42,963 bases of DNA from Bacillota bacterium (GCA_023423045.1 JAFAGA010000099.1:1-42963), one strand, 5' to 3'; counted from the first letter of the stretch, positions 25,405-34,514 are shown. The notes: a model not told the origin generated them from the sequence alone. Program-made: numbers and translations.

Positions 25405-26616
25405 ATGAAAGAAAAAGTAATTCTTGCTTATTCCGGCGGCTTGGATACTACCGCCATCATTCCCTGGCTAAAGGAAAATTATGATTATGATGTAGTCTGT
25501 GTCTGCATTGACGTTGGACAGGGAAACGAACTGGACGGTCTTGAGGAAAGGGCGAAACTCTCCGGCGCCACAAAACTGTATATCGAGGATGTGGTGGACG
25601 AATTCGTAGACGACTATGTGATGCCCTGTGTAAAGGCAAATGCCATATATGAAAACAAATATCTGCTGGGAACCTCTATGGCTCGTCCGGTAATCGCAAA
25701 AAGGCTGGTGGAAATAGCCAGGATCGAAGGGGCCACTGCTATATGCCATGGAGCGACCGGAAAAGGCAATGATCAGGTACGCTTTGAATTGACCATTAAA
25801 GCCCTTGCTCCTGACCTCAAAATCATTGCTCCCTGGAGAATCTGGACCATGGCTTCCCGGGAGGAGGAAATCGAATACTGTGCAAAGCACGGAATTAATC
25901 TCCCCTTCTCCACCGACAACAGCTACTCCCGTGACCGTAATCTCTGGCATATCAGCCATGAAGGTCTTGAGCTGGAAGCTCCGGAAAATGCTCCGAATTA
26001 CGAACACCTGCTGGTGCTGGGTGTCACCCCCCAGAAGGCTCCTGAGGAAGGGGAAACCATCCGTCTTTCCTTTGAAAAGGGCATTCCCACAGCACTGAAC
26101 GGCAAAGCGATGACCGCAACAGACATCATCAAAGAGCTGAATGACATCGGAGGCAAGCACGGCGTCGGTATCGTCGATATCGTTGAAAACCGCGTAGTCG
26201 GCATGAAATCCCGCGGTGTATATGAGACCCCCGGCGGTACCATTCTTATGGAAGCACATATGCAGCTGGAGGAATTAATTCTGGACCGTGCCACCATGAC
26301 CGCCAAAAAGGAAGTGGCCAACCGTTTCGCCGATCTCGTATACGAGGGCAAGTGGTTCACTCCCTTGCGAGAAGCTTATCAGGCCTTTATCGATGTAACC
26401 CAGGAATATGTAACCGGAGAAGTGAAGCTGATGCTTTATAAGGGAAATATTATCAAGCAGGGAACAACCTCTCCTTACTCCCTCTATAATGAAAGCATCG
26501 CTTCCTTTACCACCGGAAGCCTGTATAACCATCACGATGCGGAAGGCTTCATTAACCTCTTCGGCTTATCCCTGAAGGTTCGTGCTATGAAGATGGCCTC
26601 CCTGGACCAGAAATAA
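25405..26616 (+). CDS. argG: argininosuccinate synthase
   Basis: A 403-residue enzyme that joins citrulline and aspartate using ATP. The N-terminal AYSGGLDTTAIIPWL is the PP-loop; CHGATGKGNDQVRFE and DNSYSRDRNLWHISHEG are family motifs. GGAGG precedes the ATG by seven bases. It is divergent from maf and is followed by hairpins that likely end transcription. argH, the next step, is not adjacent as it often is. Confidence 0.97.
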   Translation: MKEKVILAYSGGLDTTAIIPWLKENYDYDVVCVCIDVGQGNELDGLEERAKLSGATKLYIEDVVDEFVDDYVMPCVKANAIYENKYLLGTSMARPVIAKRLVEIARIEGATAICHGATGKGNDQVRFELTIKALAPDLKIIAPWRIWTMASREEEIEYCAKHGINLPFSTDNSYSRDRNLWHISHEGLELEAPENAPNYEHLLVLGVTPQKAPEEGETIRLSFEKGIPTALNGKAMTATDIIKELNDIGGKHGVGIVDIVENRVVGMKSRGVYETPGGTILMEAHMQLEELILDRATMTAKKEVANRFADLVYEGKWFTPLREAYQAFIDVTQEYVTGEVKLMLYKGNIIKQGTTSPYSLYNESIASFTTGSLYNHHDAEGFINLFGLSLKVRAMKMASLDQK

Positions 26617-26684
26617 TCAAGATTCTAATCTGCCGCCCGGGCAGCATCCCCTGCCCGGACAAAGGGCTCCTGCGAGCTCCGCAG

Positions 26685-26735
26685 AAAGGCCGGCAGCCAA
26701 GGGATTTATTCCCAAGGCTCACCGGCCCTTTCTTA
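26685..26735 (+). terminator. argG terminator region
   Basis: AAAGGCCGG pairs with CCGGCCCTTT around an inner stem (GGGA/TCCC), then TTTCTTAT. Two smaller hairpins (CCGGGCAG/CTGCCCGG at 26637-26658 and CTGCG/CGCAG at 26669-26683) lie just before it. It is 69 bp after argG. Confidence 0.6.
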
Positions 26736-26795
26736 TGGGAAATTAAAGGCATTATGCCTGCCATGCCCTTCCTCTGTACACACATGCATGTGCAT

Positions 26796-27728
26796 TCACT
26801 TCTTTCGGTACCGTCTCTCTTGTCCTTTCCCAAGAAATTCTTCCACTATCTTCTCATACTTCTCTTTATTCCTGCAATAACTCTCAGCATGACGGGCTCC
26901 TGCAACAAGATAAATTGCTTTATTCTTCTTTTTGGCAAGATACATCTGCCTGGACATCTCGGCAGGCACGAAATTATCAACCTTCCCATGAATAAATAAT
27001 ACGGGGGTCAGGATATGACGCACTGTCGATATCGGAGATACCTCATTATACCAAAAGCCCGCTCTAAAGTAGGTAAGAATACTCTCCACCGGTATGAGAA
27101 AGCAGGGCAGATGATAATACTGCTTCAGCTGATGGCACAACAGCTTCGTCAGATCCGAATAAGCACAATCCGCAATCGCGGCGCTGACCCTGCGATCAAT
27201 CCCCAGATGCAGCAGCACCGTGGCTGCACCCATAGATTCTCCATGGGTAATAATCCTGCAGTCAGTCCCAAACCGTTCGATACACCAATCCACAATACAT
27301 TTTAGATCATATTTCTCATAAAAGCCCATGGAGGTATGAGCCTTCCCGCTGTAACCATGATTGCGTTGATCATAGATCAACACCTGATAACCCAAACGAA
27401 AAAACATTGCTGCATATTTTAAGCTGCTATATTTAGCATAACCCAGACCATGACTTAGAATCACCACTTTAGCCGGTGACTTTTCCTTCTCCTGTTTCCG
27501 AACCTCCTCTGCTCTTCCATCCAAAAGCTCGCAGGAGAGCCGATAGCCATAATCAGATTTCAGAGTGAATATCTCCTTATCCCAGGCATAATATTCCTCC
27601 GGATTCGCCTTCTTGCAGTTGATTTCCCTTTGATACCCCTTATTGTAGGGCAGCATCCGCGGCTTTAAGATCAAATCGGAAAGACACCACAGCCATTCAA
27701 CCATCCAGATTCCAATGAATTTCAGCAT
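26796..27728 (-). CDS. alpha/beta hydrolase
   Basis: A 310-residue hydrolase. Motifs are ILSHGLGYAKYSS (oxyanion region, about 89-101), YDQRNHGYSG, the nucleophile elbow HGESMGAA (Ser about 164), HGKVDNFVP (acid) and GARHAES (His). The N-terminal 20 residues are hydrophobic and may anchor it to the membrane. It resembles the BAAT/YqkD-like group of Firmicutes hydrolases. The substrate is unknown. It is monocistronic by spacing. Confidence 0.88.
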   Translation of the reverse strand: MLKFIGIWMVEWLWCLSDLILKPRMLPYNKGYQREINCKKANPEEYYAWDKEIFTLKSDYGYRLSCELLDGRAEEVRKQEKEKSPAKVVILSHGLGYAKYSSLKYAAMFFRLGYQVLIYDQRNHGYSGKAHTSMGFYEKYDLKCIVDWCIERFGTDCRIITHGESMGAATVLLHLGIDRRVSAAIADCAYSDLTKLLCHQLKQYYHLPCFLIPVESILTYFRAGFWYNEVSPISTVRHILTPVLFIHGKVDNFVPAEMSRQMYLAKKKNKAIYLVAGARHAESYCRNKEKYEKIVEEFLGKGQERRYRKK

Positions 27729-27824
27729 AGAAACTCCTCCCGAAAAATTATGTAATCATCATTCCCAATTATCCGGGTATTATGCACCAGCACCTCGTTC
27801 TTACGCTATGATGCCAATTGGAGT

Positions 27825-28163
27825 TTAACGCTGGACGACGCAGAATGGGTTGCCGTCGGGATCCTGCAATACTATATAGTCCGCATCCGGAGGATAATTC
27901 CATTCTGCTCTTACCGCACCAAGAGCAAGCAGCCTGTCAACCTCCTCCTTTTGATTATGCGTAAACAAATCTATATGGTGACGCTTTGCCTTGTCGGATG
28001 AAATTTTATTCAAGGACATCTGAATCCCGCTTCCGTTTTGGGAAATCAAAATTGCCCAGTCCTCCGACGCCGGATATTTCAGCCGGTAATCCAACGCCTG
28101 ACTCCAAAAGCCCACCGCCCTTTCCACATTTTTTACACCCCAAACGATAGATCCTATTTCCAT
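27825..28163 (-). CDS. VOC-family (glyoxalase/bleomycin resistance-like) protein
   Basis: A 112-residue single VOC module starting MEIGSIVWGVKNVERAVGFW and ending DYIVLQDPDGNPFCVVQR. The ATG at 28163 has GGAAGGAG upstream; a longer frame adds 21 residues without support. Putative metal or substrate positions are His in RHHIDLF and Glu/Asp near the end. It probably acts as a dimer. Substrate unknown. Three alternating complementary segments in its leader (28209-28270) may form competing hairpins. Confidence 0.82.
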   Translation of the reverse strand: MEIGSIVWGVKNVERAVGFWSQALDYRLKYPASEDWAILISQNGSGIQMSLNKISSDKAKRHHIDLFTHNQKEEVDRLLALGAVRAEWNYPPDADYIVLQDPDGNPFCVVQR

Positions 28164-28208
28164 GTCTCCACTCCTTCCAGAAGCTTGTCCGCCCAGCTGA
28201 CCGATGCC

Positions 28209-28270
28209 CTGCCGTTTTATACACAAACGGCAATCTCTATTCTGATTTACGAATATGGCTTGCCGTTTTG
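28209..28270 (-). promoter_or_regulatory. alternative hairpins upstream of the VOC gene
   Basis: On the minus strand, AAACGGCA occurs at both ends and TGCCGTTT lies between, so the middle segment can pair with either. The near pair is 28210-28232 with a 7-base loop. This is a possible attenuator; no T run follows. Confidence 0.35.
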
Positions 28271-28315
28271 TATTCCTATTTTATATTAACTTCATTCATC
28301 CTTCCAACTGCGGCC

Positions 28316-28513
28316 TTACTGTATTTTGCGTTTGAATATTGAGATAATCCATCTAGTACTTCCATAGCTTTGAGCGGCAGCGACTGTGTTTACCAACTCC
28401 CAACCCTGTAACCCAAGTTCATTTAATTCATTTTGAAATTCATGTTTATCAACTTTTCCTCCAAATGCTCCTTTTGCATCGGTAAACAATGTTTTATATT
28501 CAAATTGATCCAT
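28316..28513 (-). CDS. DUF4177 domain protein
   Basis: A 65-residue protein, nearly all of it the DUF4177 pattern: EYKTLFTD at the start, LNELGLQGWELVNTVA in the centre and IISIFKRKIQ at the end. The ATG at 28513 lies six bases after GGGGGT; a GTG two codons earlier is possible. Function is unknown. It is a small cytoplasmic protein standing alone. Confidence 0.8.
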   Translation of the reverse strand: MDQFEYKTLFTDAKGAFGGKVDKHEFQNELNELGLQGWELVNTVAAAQSYGSTRWIISIFKRKIQ

Positions 28514-28599
28514 ATCCACACCCCCATATGTTATATATTTTTATTTAGCAAATACTATTACGGTACTTTTGCCCGCTATTGAATATAATTTTGTTCATA

Positions 28600-29448
28600 T
28601 CATTTTTCTCTTGTTCTTTGAATCTTCTCCTCCGGTATGAATTTATCAAATATGAAAAGATCAAAGTAGTCTAAGTTCTTCTCCAAATCCTCCTGGGATT
28701 GTATAGTCCATGCCGCTGTCTTCACACGATACAGCTTTCTGCATATCGTGAAGGAAAGCCCGGTCCTATAGACATGATGGTAGGCAATAAAATCGGGTTT
28801 TGTCAGGAAATTCATCAGCAGATGCTTTAAAAGGAAATATTGAAACGGATCACCCTCAATCTTCTCCCTTCTAAAATCAGTGGACAGCTGCCCCCTGATC
28901 ACCTGGGGATAATGCTTCCTGTACCACAGCAAGCCAAGGGGATTGAAGGATTCTATTACATAAAACCCTTTATATCCTTTAAGAATCTCTGATACCGCGC
29001 TGCACAGCCGCTCAGCCTTCCATGGAATCTTCAGTTCAACAATCAACGGCACCCGGCCATCTACCAACTTCAGAACCTCCTTCAAGGTGGGAATTCGCTC
29101 CTTTGATTTGAACAGACGGTACTGTTTCAGTTCCTCGTAATTCAGGGAGGATACCTGAATATCACTGTTACAGGCACGCTTCAGGTTATAATCGTGCAGT
29201 ACCACCGGAATCTGATCCTTGGTCAGCTGGACATCCAATTCAATTCCATACCCCTTCTCTACTGCCAGGGCAAAGGCCTTCAGGGAGTTCTCCGGCACCC
29301 CGGACTTTTTATTATGCAGCCCCCTGTGGGCATAGAGCCATCCATCCATGGATATAAGCCCTTTGTTGCGCCTGAGCTTCGGCATGATAGCCAATAAATA
29401 TAATACCAGTATAGCAATAATAATGATAAGTAATACCTTTAGTAACAT
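28600..29448 (-). CDS. glycerophosphodiester phosphodiesterase
   Basis: A 282-residue enzyme. One N-terminal membrane helix (residues 3-22) anchors it; the GDPD domain follows with YAHRGLHN, ENSLKAFALAVEKGYGIELD (quoted at 57-76), LHDYNLKR, PTLKEVLKL and IVELK, and ends YFDLFIFDKF. The HRG, ELD and HD catalytic and metal residues are all present. It hydrolyses glycerophosphodiesters to glycerol 3-phosphate and an alcohol. GGAGG precedes the ATG by ten bases. Confidence 0.92.
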   Translation of the reverse strand: MLLKVLLIIIIAILVLYLLAIMPKLRRNKGLISMDGWLYAHRGLHNKKSGVPENSLKAFALAVEKGYGIELDVQLTKDQIPVVLHDYNLKRACNSDIQVSSLNYEELKQYRLFKSKERIPTLKEVLKLVDGRVPLIVELKIPWKAERLCSAVSEILKGYKGFYVIESFNPLGLLWYRKHYPQVIRGQLSTDFRREKIEGDPFQYFLLKHLLMNFLTKPDFIAYHHVYRTGLSFTICRKLYRVKTAAWTIQSQEDLEKNLDYFDLFIFDKFIPEEKIQRTREK

Positions 29449-29572
29449 AATGTAATTTCCTCCGCATCTGTCAAATCATTACTATCCGCAGCCAGCATAC
29501 AATCAAGTATGAAAATAACGAACTTCGGATAGTGACGTCAAATAACCTCATGTATCCTACAGGCAGCCGTAA

Positions 29573-30859
29573 TTAATCCGGAACATCAAAGTTATCCACC
29601 ATGTCTTTCTTTCGCATCGGTCTGGAATCCCCATGCATTACAAACAGCATCGTGCACAGAGAGGCAATGGAAAATACCACTGCATAGGGAAACAAAGTGC
29701 GGTAGGATACATGTTCCAGCAGCGCTCCCGAGGCAATCGGCGTTAATATCTGGGCGGACATGGAAAATGTATAATAAAGACCCGTATATTTACCGATATC
29801 GGAGCCCTTGCACATCTCCACCACCATCGGATAGGAATTCACATTGATTGCCGCCCAGCCGATTCCGGTAAATGCAAATACCACATTAATCCAGAAGGAA
29901 TATTCCACAAATAAGGCTCCGCAAAGGTAAGAGGCGGTCATGAGGAGAATACCGGCCAGAATGGTCTTCTTTCGCCCCACGATACTTGCAATGATACCGA
30001 TGGGTATGTAACTGAGAATTGCAGCGATCGTAGCAACCAGCAGTGAATCCGCAAATCCCCCTTCCTCCAGCCTCCATACCTGCTCCACATATCTGGAATA
30101 GGCTGTTGTAACAGCATTATAGGCAGTAAACCATAAGAAGATGGAAGCCAGCAGCAGGATAAAGCTTTTCCTAACCTCCCTGGGCATCCTCTCTCCCTTG
30201 TCCACACCGCCATAGGGCTCTTGTTCCTCCGGTTTATGCATGGCTCCTGCCTCAAGATCAACGGAAGCGACAAGCTTCTTCTCCCTCACGGTAATTACCA
30301 GAAGAATTACAGCAATCACCATGATGGCAGAAACGGAGAGGAAAACTTCCCGGTAACTGGTTCCCTCCTTCACCAGAAGCTTAATCATAATCAGTGTATA
30401 GACTCCTCCAACCGCTCCCATCAGATTAATAACGGCATTTGCCTTGCTTCTTAACGGTTTCGGCGTAAGGTCCGGCATCAGGGCAACAGCCGGCGACCGG
30501 TAGGATCCCATGGCAACCAGCACAATCCCCAGGAAAACCAGAAACAAGGTAAGGCTGGCTGCTTTGTTTGCCATCGGGAGATAGCTCATCGCTACCACCG
30601 CTGCCAGTGTGCCTGCAATAATAAAAGGGGTCCTCTTGCCCAGGGGAGTGTTAATCCTGTCTGACAGAGAGCCGAACAGCGGCAGCAAAAATAATGCCAG
30701 AACATTATCCAGGGCCATCAATACTCCGGTGACTGTTTCTCCAAGACCGAAGGTATTCTTTAGCATCAGGGGAATAATATTGTCGTACATTTGCCAAAAG
30801 GCGCAGATTGACATAAATGCAAGCCCCACAAAGAATGTCCGCTTATAATTCAGTCTCAT
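29573..30859 (-). CDS. MFS transporter (GPH/SLC45-like)
   Basis: A 428-residue, 12-helix permease. I start at the ATG of MRLNYKRTFFVG, three bases after AAGGAGGA. FGSLSDRINTPLGKRTPFI (about 58-76) is the typical loop 2-3 motif of sucrose/melibiose-type transporters; a long charged loop divides the two halves near residue 205-225. The substrate, probably a sugar or glycoside, cannot be fixed. It follows the RNA methylase gene with a 39-bp gap and may be cotranscribed. Confidence 0.88.
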   Translation of the reverse strand: MRLNYKRTFFVGLAFMSICAFWQMYDNIIPLMLKNTFGLGETVTGVLMALDNVLALFLLPLFGSLSDRINTPLGKRTPFIIAGTLAAVVAMSYLPMANKAASLTLFLVFLGIVLVAMGSYRSPAVALMPDLTPKPLRSKANAVINLMGAVGGVYTLIMIKLLVKEGTSYREVFLSVSAIMVIAVILLVITVREKKLVASVDLEAGAMHKPEEQEPYGGVDKGERMPREVRKSFILLLASIFLWFTAYNAVTTAYSRYVEQVWRLEEGGFADSLLVATIAAILSYIPIGIIASIVGRKKTILAGILLMTASYLCGALFVEYSFWINVVFAFTGIGWAAINVNSYPMVVEMCKGSDIGKYTGLYYTFSMSAQILTPIASGALLEHVSYRTLFPYAVVFSIASLCTMLFVMHGDSRPMRKKDMVDNFDVPD

Positions 30860-30898
30860 ACTTCCTCCTTCTGCCCATATACATAGGCTCCACAACAT

Positions 30899-31666
30899 TT
30901 ATGATTGATTTGTAAAAATATATGCTCCAATTCCCACAGCGATGGTCAGATTAAGGGAATCCACATCCTGCGACTGGGGAATAAAAATACTGGTTCCGAC
31001 TTTAAGATAAGAAGCATCCAGACCCGTAGCTTCATTACCAAAGACCAGGGAAAAAAGCTCCGATTTGGGACAATCCTTTACATTCAAGGTTCTCTCCCCG
31101 TCCAGCATGAAGGTAAAAATCTCATGCTTCGCAAATTCCTTGCGGTATTCTTCAAAATCCACATAATGACGAAAATTCAGCCGAAACAATGCGCCCATGG
31201 AGGAACGTACCGTCTTCGGATTCCAGATATCTGCTCCCGGCAGTATAATTCCGATATCATAGATGCCAAACCCCACCGCAGTCCGCAAGATCGTGCCAAG
31301 ATTGCCCATGTTCCCGGGATTCACCAGAACGATATGGGGCCGCTCCGCTCTTAGCCGGCCGTCATACTTCTGAAATACACCGGCGACATAACAATTTTCC
31401 TTATCACTGATTTTAGCAATTAATTTATTGTTAAATTCCACGGGAATATGCTTTTCTTCACATAATTTCATCAGTTTATCCCGATCCGTAAAGCTGGTAT
31501 CCACCAGAACCTTAAGCACCTGCTCCGGTCTGGCCTTAATCAGTTCATAGGTTGGAAATGCACCCAGTGTGTAGGAATAGTCCGCATCCTTTTTATATGG
31601 CTTTATCTGACCCTGTTCCGCGCCAGATACTATTTTTTTTTCACTTTTCAAGCACTTATCCTCCAA
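30899..31666 (-). CDS. TrmH/SpoU-family RNA 2'-O-methyltransferase
   Basis: A 255-residue SPOUT methylase. The C-terminal half holds the three motifs: NPGNMGNLGTILRTA, FSLVFGNEATGLD and IPQSQDVDSLNLTIAVGIG. Residues 1-110 form a variable N-terminal substrate-binding region. It should methylate ribose in rRNA or tRNA using SAM. The exact target is unclear. Upstream is a two-hairpin repeat (31676-31767) that may overlap its promoter. Confidence 0.9.
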   Translation of the reverse strand: MEDKCLKSEKKIVSGAEQGQIKPYKKDADYSYTLGAFPTYELIKARPEQVLKVLVDTSFTDRDKLMKLCEEKHIPVEFNNKLIAKISDKENCYVAGVFQKYDGRLRAERPHIVLVNPGNMGNLGTILRTAVGFGIYDIGIILPGADIWNPKTVRSSMGALFRLNFRHYVDFEEYRKEFAKHEIFTFMLDGERTLNVKDCPKSELFSLVFGNEATGLDASYLKVGTSIFIPQSQDVDSLNLTIAVGIGAYIFTNQS

Positions 31667-31675
31667 AGATCATAA

Positions 31676-31767
31676 GATATAATATAGCGTAGTGAGCATG
31701 CTGCAAGCTTGCTTGCGAGTATGCGATCGGAGCTGGAGATTATGAACATGGTTTATGTTCATAATCT
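31676..31767 (-). repeat. two-hairpin intergenic repeat, copy A
   Basis: Read on the minus strand: hairpin 1 (AGATTATGAACAT and its exact complement, 13 bp, loop of 5), a linker with CCAGCTCCGATC, hairpin 2 (GCAAGC/GCTTGC core with outer GCAT/ATGC), then a tail CTCACTACGC ending TTATATC. It matches copies at 38850-38966 and 40047-40219. Confidence 0.8.
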
Positions 31768-31804
31768 AAAAAGGTCGTATCATATTGAATTACGATACGA
31801 CCTT
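31766..31804 (-). terminator. degV terminator
   Basis: AAGGTCGTATC and GATACGACCTT form an 11-bp stem; on the minus strand it is followed by TTTTTAG. It lies 94 bp past the degV stop. Confidence 0.75.
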
Positions 31805-31897
31805 ACTATAAGTATACTTAATTTGCCAGGTGAAATCAATTGGATTCCTTCCGGTTTACAAATATTTTAAAGAAAATTGAACCTTTCCTTACACAAC

Positions 31898-32776
31898 TTA
31901 TTTCGCTGCGGTCCCCCCCATGAATACCAGTGCCAGCATGCCCGGACCGGTATGAGTGCCGATTACCGGACCGATTTTGGATATAATAATATCCTTAACC
32001 TGCTTCCTGCTCCGTATCAGCTTCTCCAATTCCTGCGCCTGTGCCAGATCATCCCCATGACCGATAATAATTGTCTGAGAGGACAAATCCGTACTTTCCT
32101 CTTCCAGCTTTCCCAGCATAAATTCCAGCTCTGCCCTTGTGCCGCGAATTTTTGATACCACAGCGAGCTTACCGGCAGAATCCGTACTTAATATGGGCCG
32201 TATCTTTAAGGCGGTACCTACCACGGCTTCTATGGAGCTTATTCTTCCTCCCCGCTTAAGATAGAACAAATCTTTCACGGTGAACCAGTGGCGGGAATTC
32301 CTTTTGTTGGCTTCCACCCAGTCGCGAAGCTGATCCAGCCCCATTCCACTCTTCTTCTGCATTGCGGCATTCAGCACCAGAAGTCCCTCTCCGATGGACG
32401 CACACAGGGAATCGATTCCGTATATTTTCCGATCCGGATACTCCTCCGACAAATCCCGGATTACAACCTGTGAGGTATGATAGGTGCCGCTTAATCCTGA
32501 AGAAAAGGCTATGTACAGGATATCCAACCCTTGCTTTAATATATCTTCAAAATAATCCATAAACACTGCGGGGGTAATTTGTGTTGTGCGAGAAACCGCT
32601 CCATTCTTCAGTTTTTGATAAAACTCCTCAATGGTTAATTCACGCTCATCCGGAAAATGAGAATATTCTACCTCATCCACATTCACTCCCATGGGAATGA
32701 TCCTTATTCCATATTCATCAATGATACTTGCAGGTAAATCCAGGGTCGCATCACTCACGATTACATAATCACTCAT
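31898..32776 (-). CDS. DegV-family fatty-acid-binding protein
   Basis: A 292-residue protein with the DegV fold: VSDATLDLP at 7-15, SRTTQITPAVFMDYF, IAFSSGLSGTYHTSQV (ligand-carboxylate Ser region), LKRGGRISS and GPVIGTHTGPGMLAL. Members bind fatty acids and in Firmicutes act as FakB-type partners of a fatty acid kinase; FakA is not in the window. AGAGGAGC precedes the ATG. The upstream 420 bp is filled by a tandem hairpin array. Confidence 0.93.
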   Translation of the reverse strand: MSDYVIVSDATLDLPASIIDEYGIRIIPMGVNVDEVEYSHFPDERELTIEEFYQKLKNGAVSRTTQITPAVFMDYFEDILKQGLDILYIAFSSGLSGTYHTSQVVIRDLSEEYPDRKIYGIDSLCASIGEGLLVLNAAMQKKSGMGLDQLRDWVEANKRNSRHWFTVKDLFYLKRGGRISSIEAVVGTALKIRPILSTDSAGKLAVVSKIRGTRAELEFMLGKLEEESTDLSSQTIIIGHGDDLAQAQELEKLIRSRKQVKDIIISKIGPVIGTHTGPGMLALVFMGGTAAK

Positions 32777-32804
32777 CTTTACAGCTCCTCTTTATATTAT
32801 ATTA

Positions 32805-33121
32805 TATATTACAGGAACAAAGTTCATATTCCTGTAATCGAGATGCACGGCGCAAGTACGGCGCCTTTTATCAGAAGTTAAAGTACAGCTTCTGATAACC
32901 TATATTACAGGAACCTAATGCGTGTTCCTGTAATCGGAGTATGAGAAACAGATTCACTTTCTTCTCATAGCTTATATTACAGGAACGAAATTCATGTTCC
33001 TGTAATCGGAGTATGAGAAATAGATCCACTTTCTTCTCATAGCTTATATTACAGGAACGAAATTCATGTTCCTGTAATCGGAGTATGAGAAATAGATTCA
33101 CTTTCTTCTCATAACTTATAT
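32805..33121 (-). repeat. tandem array of 72-bp two-hairpin units upstream of degV
   Basis: Three 72-bp units (from 32901, 32973 and 33045) and one diverged 96-bp unit (32805-32900). Each holds TTACAGGAAC/GTTCCTGTAA (10-bp stem), the linker TCGGAG, and TATGAGAA/TTCTCATA, ending TATATT. Loops vary between units while stems stay the same. On the minus strand the linker reads CTCCGA, as in copies A-C. The array occupies most of the 32777-33197 gap. Confidence 0.9.
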
Positions 33122-33197
33122 TATTGGCTTCTTAAATTATTCTATTATTATACCATGAACACAATCCAAATCCATAACATTTATAATATATTCTCCT

Positions 33198-34130
33198 CTA
33201 TGGCAGCATATTAGCGATGAACATCACCAGAGGAATACTGCCCATGGAAAGGATCGTTGTAACGGCAAATATTTCCGATGCATACAGATAGTTTTTATCA
33301 TGGCGCAGGGCAAACAAATTGACGGTTGCCGCAGCCGGACAAGCCGCCGCCAATACGGAGGTAAGCAATACCACCCTGGGAAGCTCCAGGAATTGAAACA
33401 ATAAAAGCATAATCACAGGAATCAATAACAGCTTCAGGAAGCTTATGTAATAGATTCGGACCTTGCCCAGCAGTTTTCTAATATCTGTCTGGGCAATGGT
33501 TACGCCCGCTACCAGCATAGCCATTGGAGTGTTCATGTTACCCAGATAGGTGAGAGCCTCTCTTATGGACTCCGGCAGCATGATCCGGGCTATAAATAGC
33601 AGAAAGCCTGTAATTGTCGCAATTACCGATGGGGACAGAATTGCCTTGGTGATGAATTTGATATCCGCCTTGCCGGTCATAAGAACAAGCCCATGGGTCC
33701 AGACCATAAGATTGAAGATGGTCATATACGCCGTAATGTAGAACACTCCCTCGTTCCCAAACAATCCGCCTGCCATAGGAATTCCAATAAATCCGCAATT
33801 GGAATACAATACGGCAAAACGCTCAATTTCCAGGTCCGCCCTGCCCTTACCTTTGCGAAGCATCACATAGCCTGCTGCAATTCCCATCGCATGGGTTGCC
33901 AGAGCTAATCCCAGAGAAATCATGAGCCCTTTCAATAAATGTGTCTCGAATTCTCTCTGGTAGGATATCACTATAATAATGGGGTTAATCAGCATCAGCA
34001 CGATATCCGACAGCTTCTTATTGGTCTCCTTATCAATTAAGTTCACCTTATGACTGACAACTCCCACAACGATGATAAGGAACATAATTGCAATCTGATT
34101 AAATGCGGTAGCAGCAAGAGACATGACCAT
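33198..34130 (-). CDS. AEC-family transporter
   Basis: A 310-residue protein with about ten membrane helices in the auxin-efflux-carrier layout: IDKETNKKLSDIVLMLINP near residues 33-51, SNCGFIGIPMAGGLFG (about 110-125) and AACPAAATVNLFALR (about 259-273) are typical. In Firmicutes such permeases often move organic acids such as malate. It has its own start region shared with mntP on the other strand and ends before the degV array. Confidence 0.88.
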   Translation of the reverse strand: MVMSLAATAFNQIAIMFLIIVVGVVSHKVNLIDKETNKKLSDIVLMLINPIIIVISYQREFETHLLKGLMISLGLALATHAMGIAAGYVMLRKGKGRADLEIERFAVLYSNCGFIGIPMAGGLFGNEGVFYITAYMTIFNLMVWTHGLVLMTGKADIKFITKAILSPSVIATITGFLLFIARIMLPESIREALTYLGNMNTPMAMLVAGVTIAQTDIRKLLGKVRIYYISFLKLLLIPVIMLLLFQFLELPRVVLLTSVLAAACPAAATVNLFALRHDKNYLYASEIFAVTTILSMGSIPLVMFIANMLP

Positions 34131-34224
34131 AACCTACTTTCCTGATACATTTTGCCTTAATGGCACTGTTCATTATTATGCACTTTTTTACCCGATGAGG
34201 CAAGAAGAAATTTGTTAAAAGCGA

Positions 34225-34250
34225 ATTTTTGATAATTTCTTATCAAAAAT
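34225..34250. promoter_or_regulatory. 10-bp perfect inverted repeat
   Basis: ATTTTTGATA and TATCAAAAAT with a 6-base spacer lie between the AEC gene and the mntP promoter. It could be an operator for either gene. There is no T run beyond the stem that would suit a terminator in context. Confidence 0.5.
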
Positions 34251-34262
34251 CAGAAAATACTC

Positions 34263-34291
34263 TTGCCAAAAAAATTTTTACATGATAGAAT
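34263..34291 (+). promoter_or_regulatory. predicted mntP promoter
   Basis: TTGCCA and TAGAAT are exactly 17 bp apart, just upstream of the riboswitch. Transcription should start near 34298. Confidence 0.65.
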
Positions 34292-34297
34292 CCTATT

Positions 34298-34445
34298 ACT
34301 TTGTAACAGGTACTAAATGAGGGAGTAGTTTGCATACAATAAGTATGTGGCAAGTCAACATATTGATTCCGTAAGAAATCTGGCTTACCTTAATGAACGA
34401 GACTCATGTATGGCTGATCATCCGGCTGTACATGGGTTTTATTTT
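34298..34445 (+). ncRNA. yybP-ykoY manganese riboswitch
   Basis: The leader contains the family core GAGGGAGTAG (34319-34328), a GCATAC/GTATGT arm, CAAGTCAACATATTGAT, CTGGCTTACC and AACGAGACTC, followed by CATGTA/TACATG and TTTTATTTTA, a terminator-like expression platform. It sits directly before mntP, a known target of this class. Manganese binding is expected to allow expression of the exporter. The right boundary is approximate. Confidence 0.85.
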
Positions 34446-34514
34446 ATGCTTGTTGATTAGATATACGTATCACCTCATCTGCCTGACAATAACCGATAAG
34501 AAAGGGAAATGAAC

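Noticed and set aside
25468..26259. 263-residue open frame opposite argG
   Set aside because: It is a shadow of the argG codons on the other strand; argG is fully supported.
32871..33101. 76-residue minus-strand open frame with internal repeats
   Set aside because: The 72-bp repeat is a multiple of three, so it stays open by chance. The peptide simply translates the hairpin array, with no ribosome binding site.
32805..33121. Possible CRISPR array
   Set aside because: Whole 72-bp units are nearly identical; there are no short repeats with unique spacers and no cas genes.
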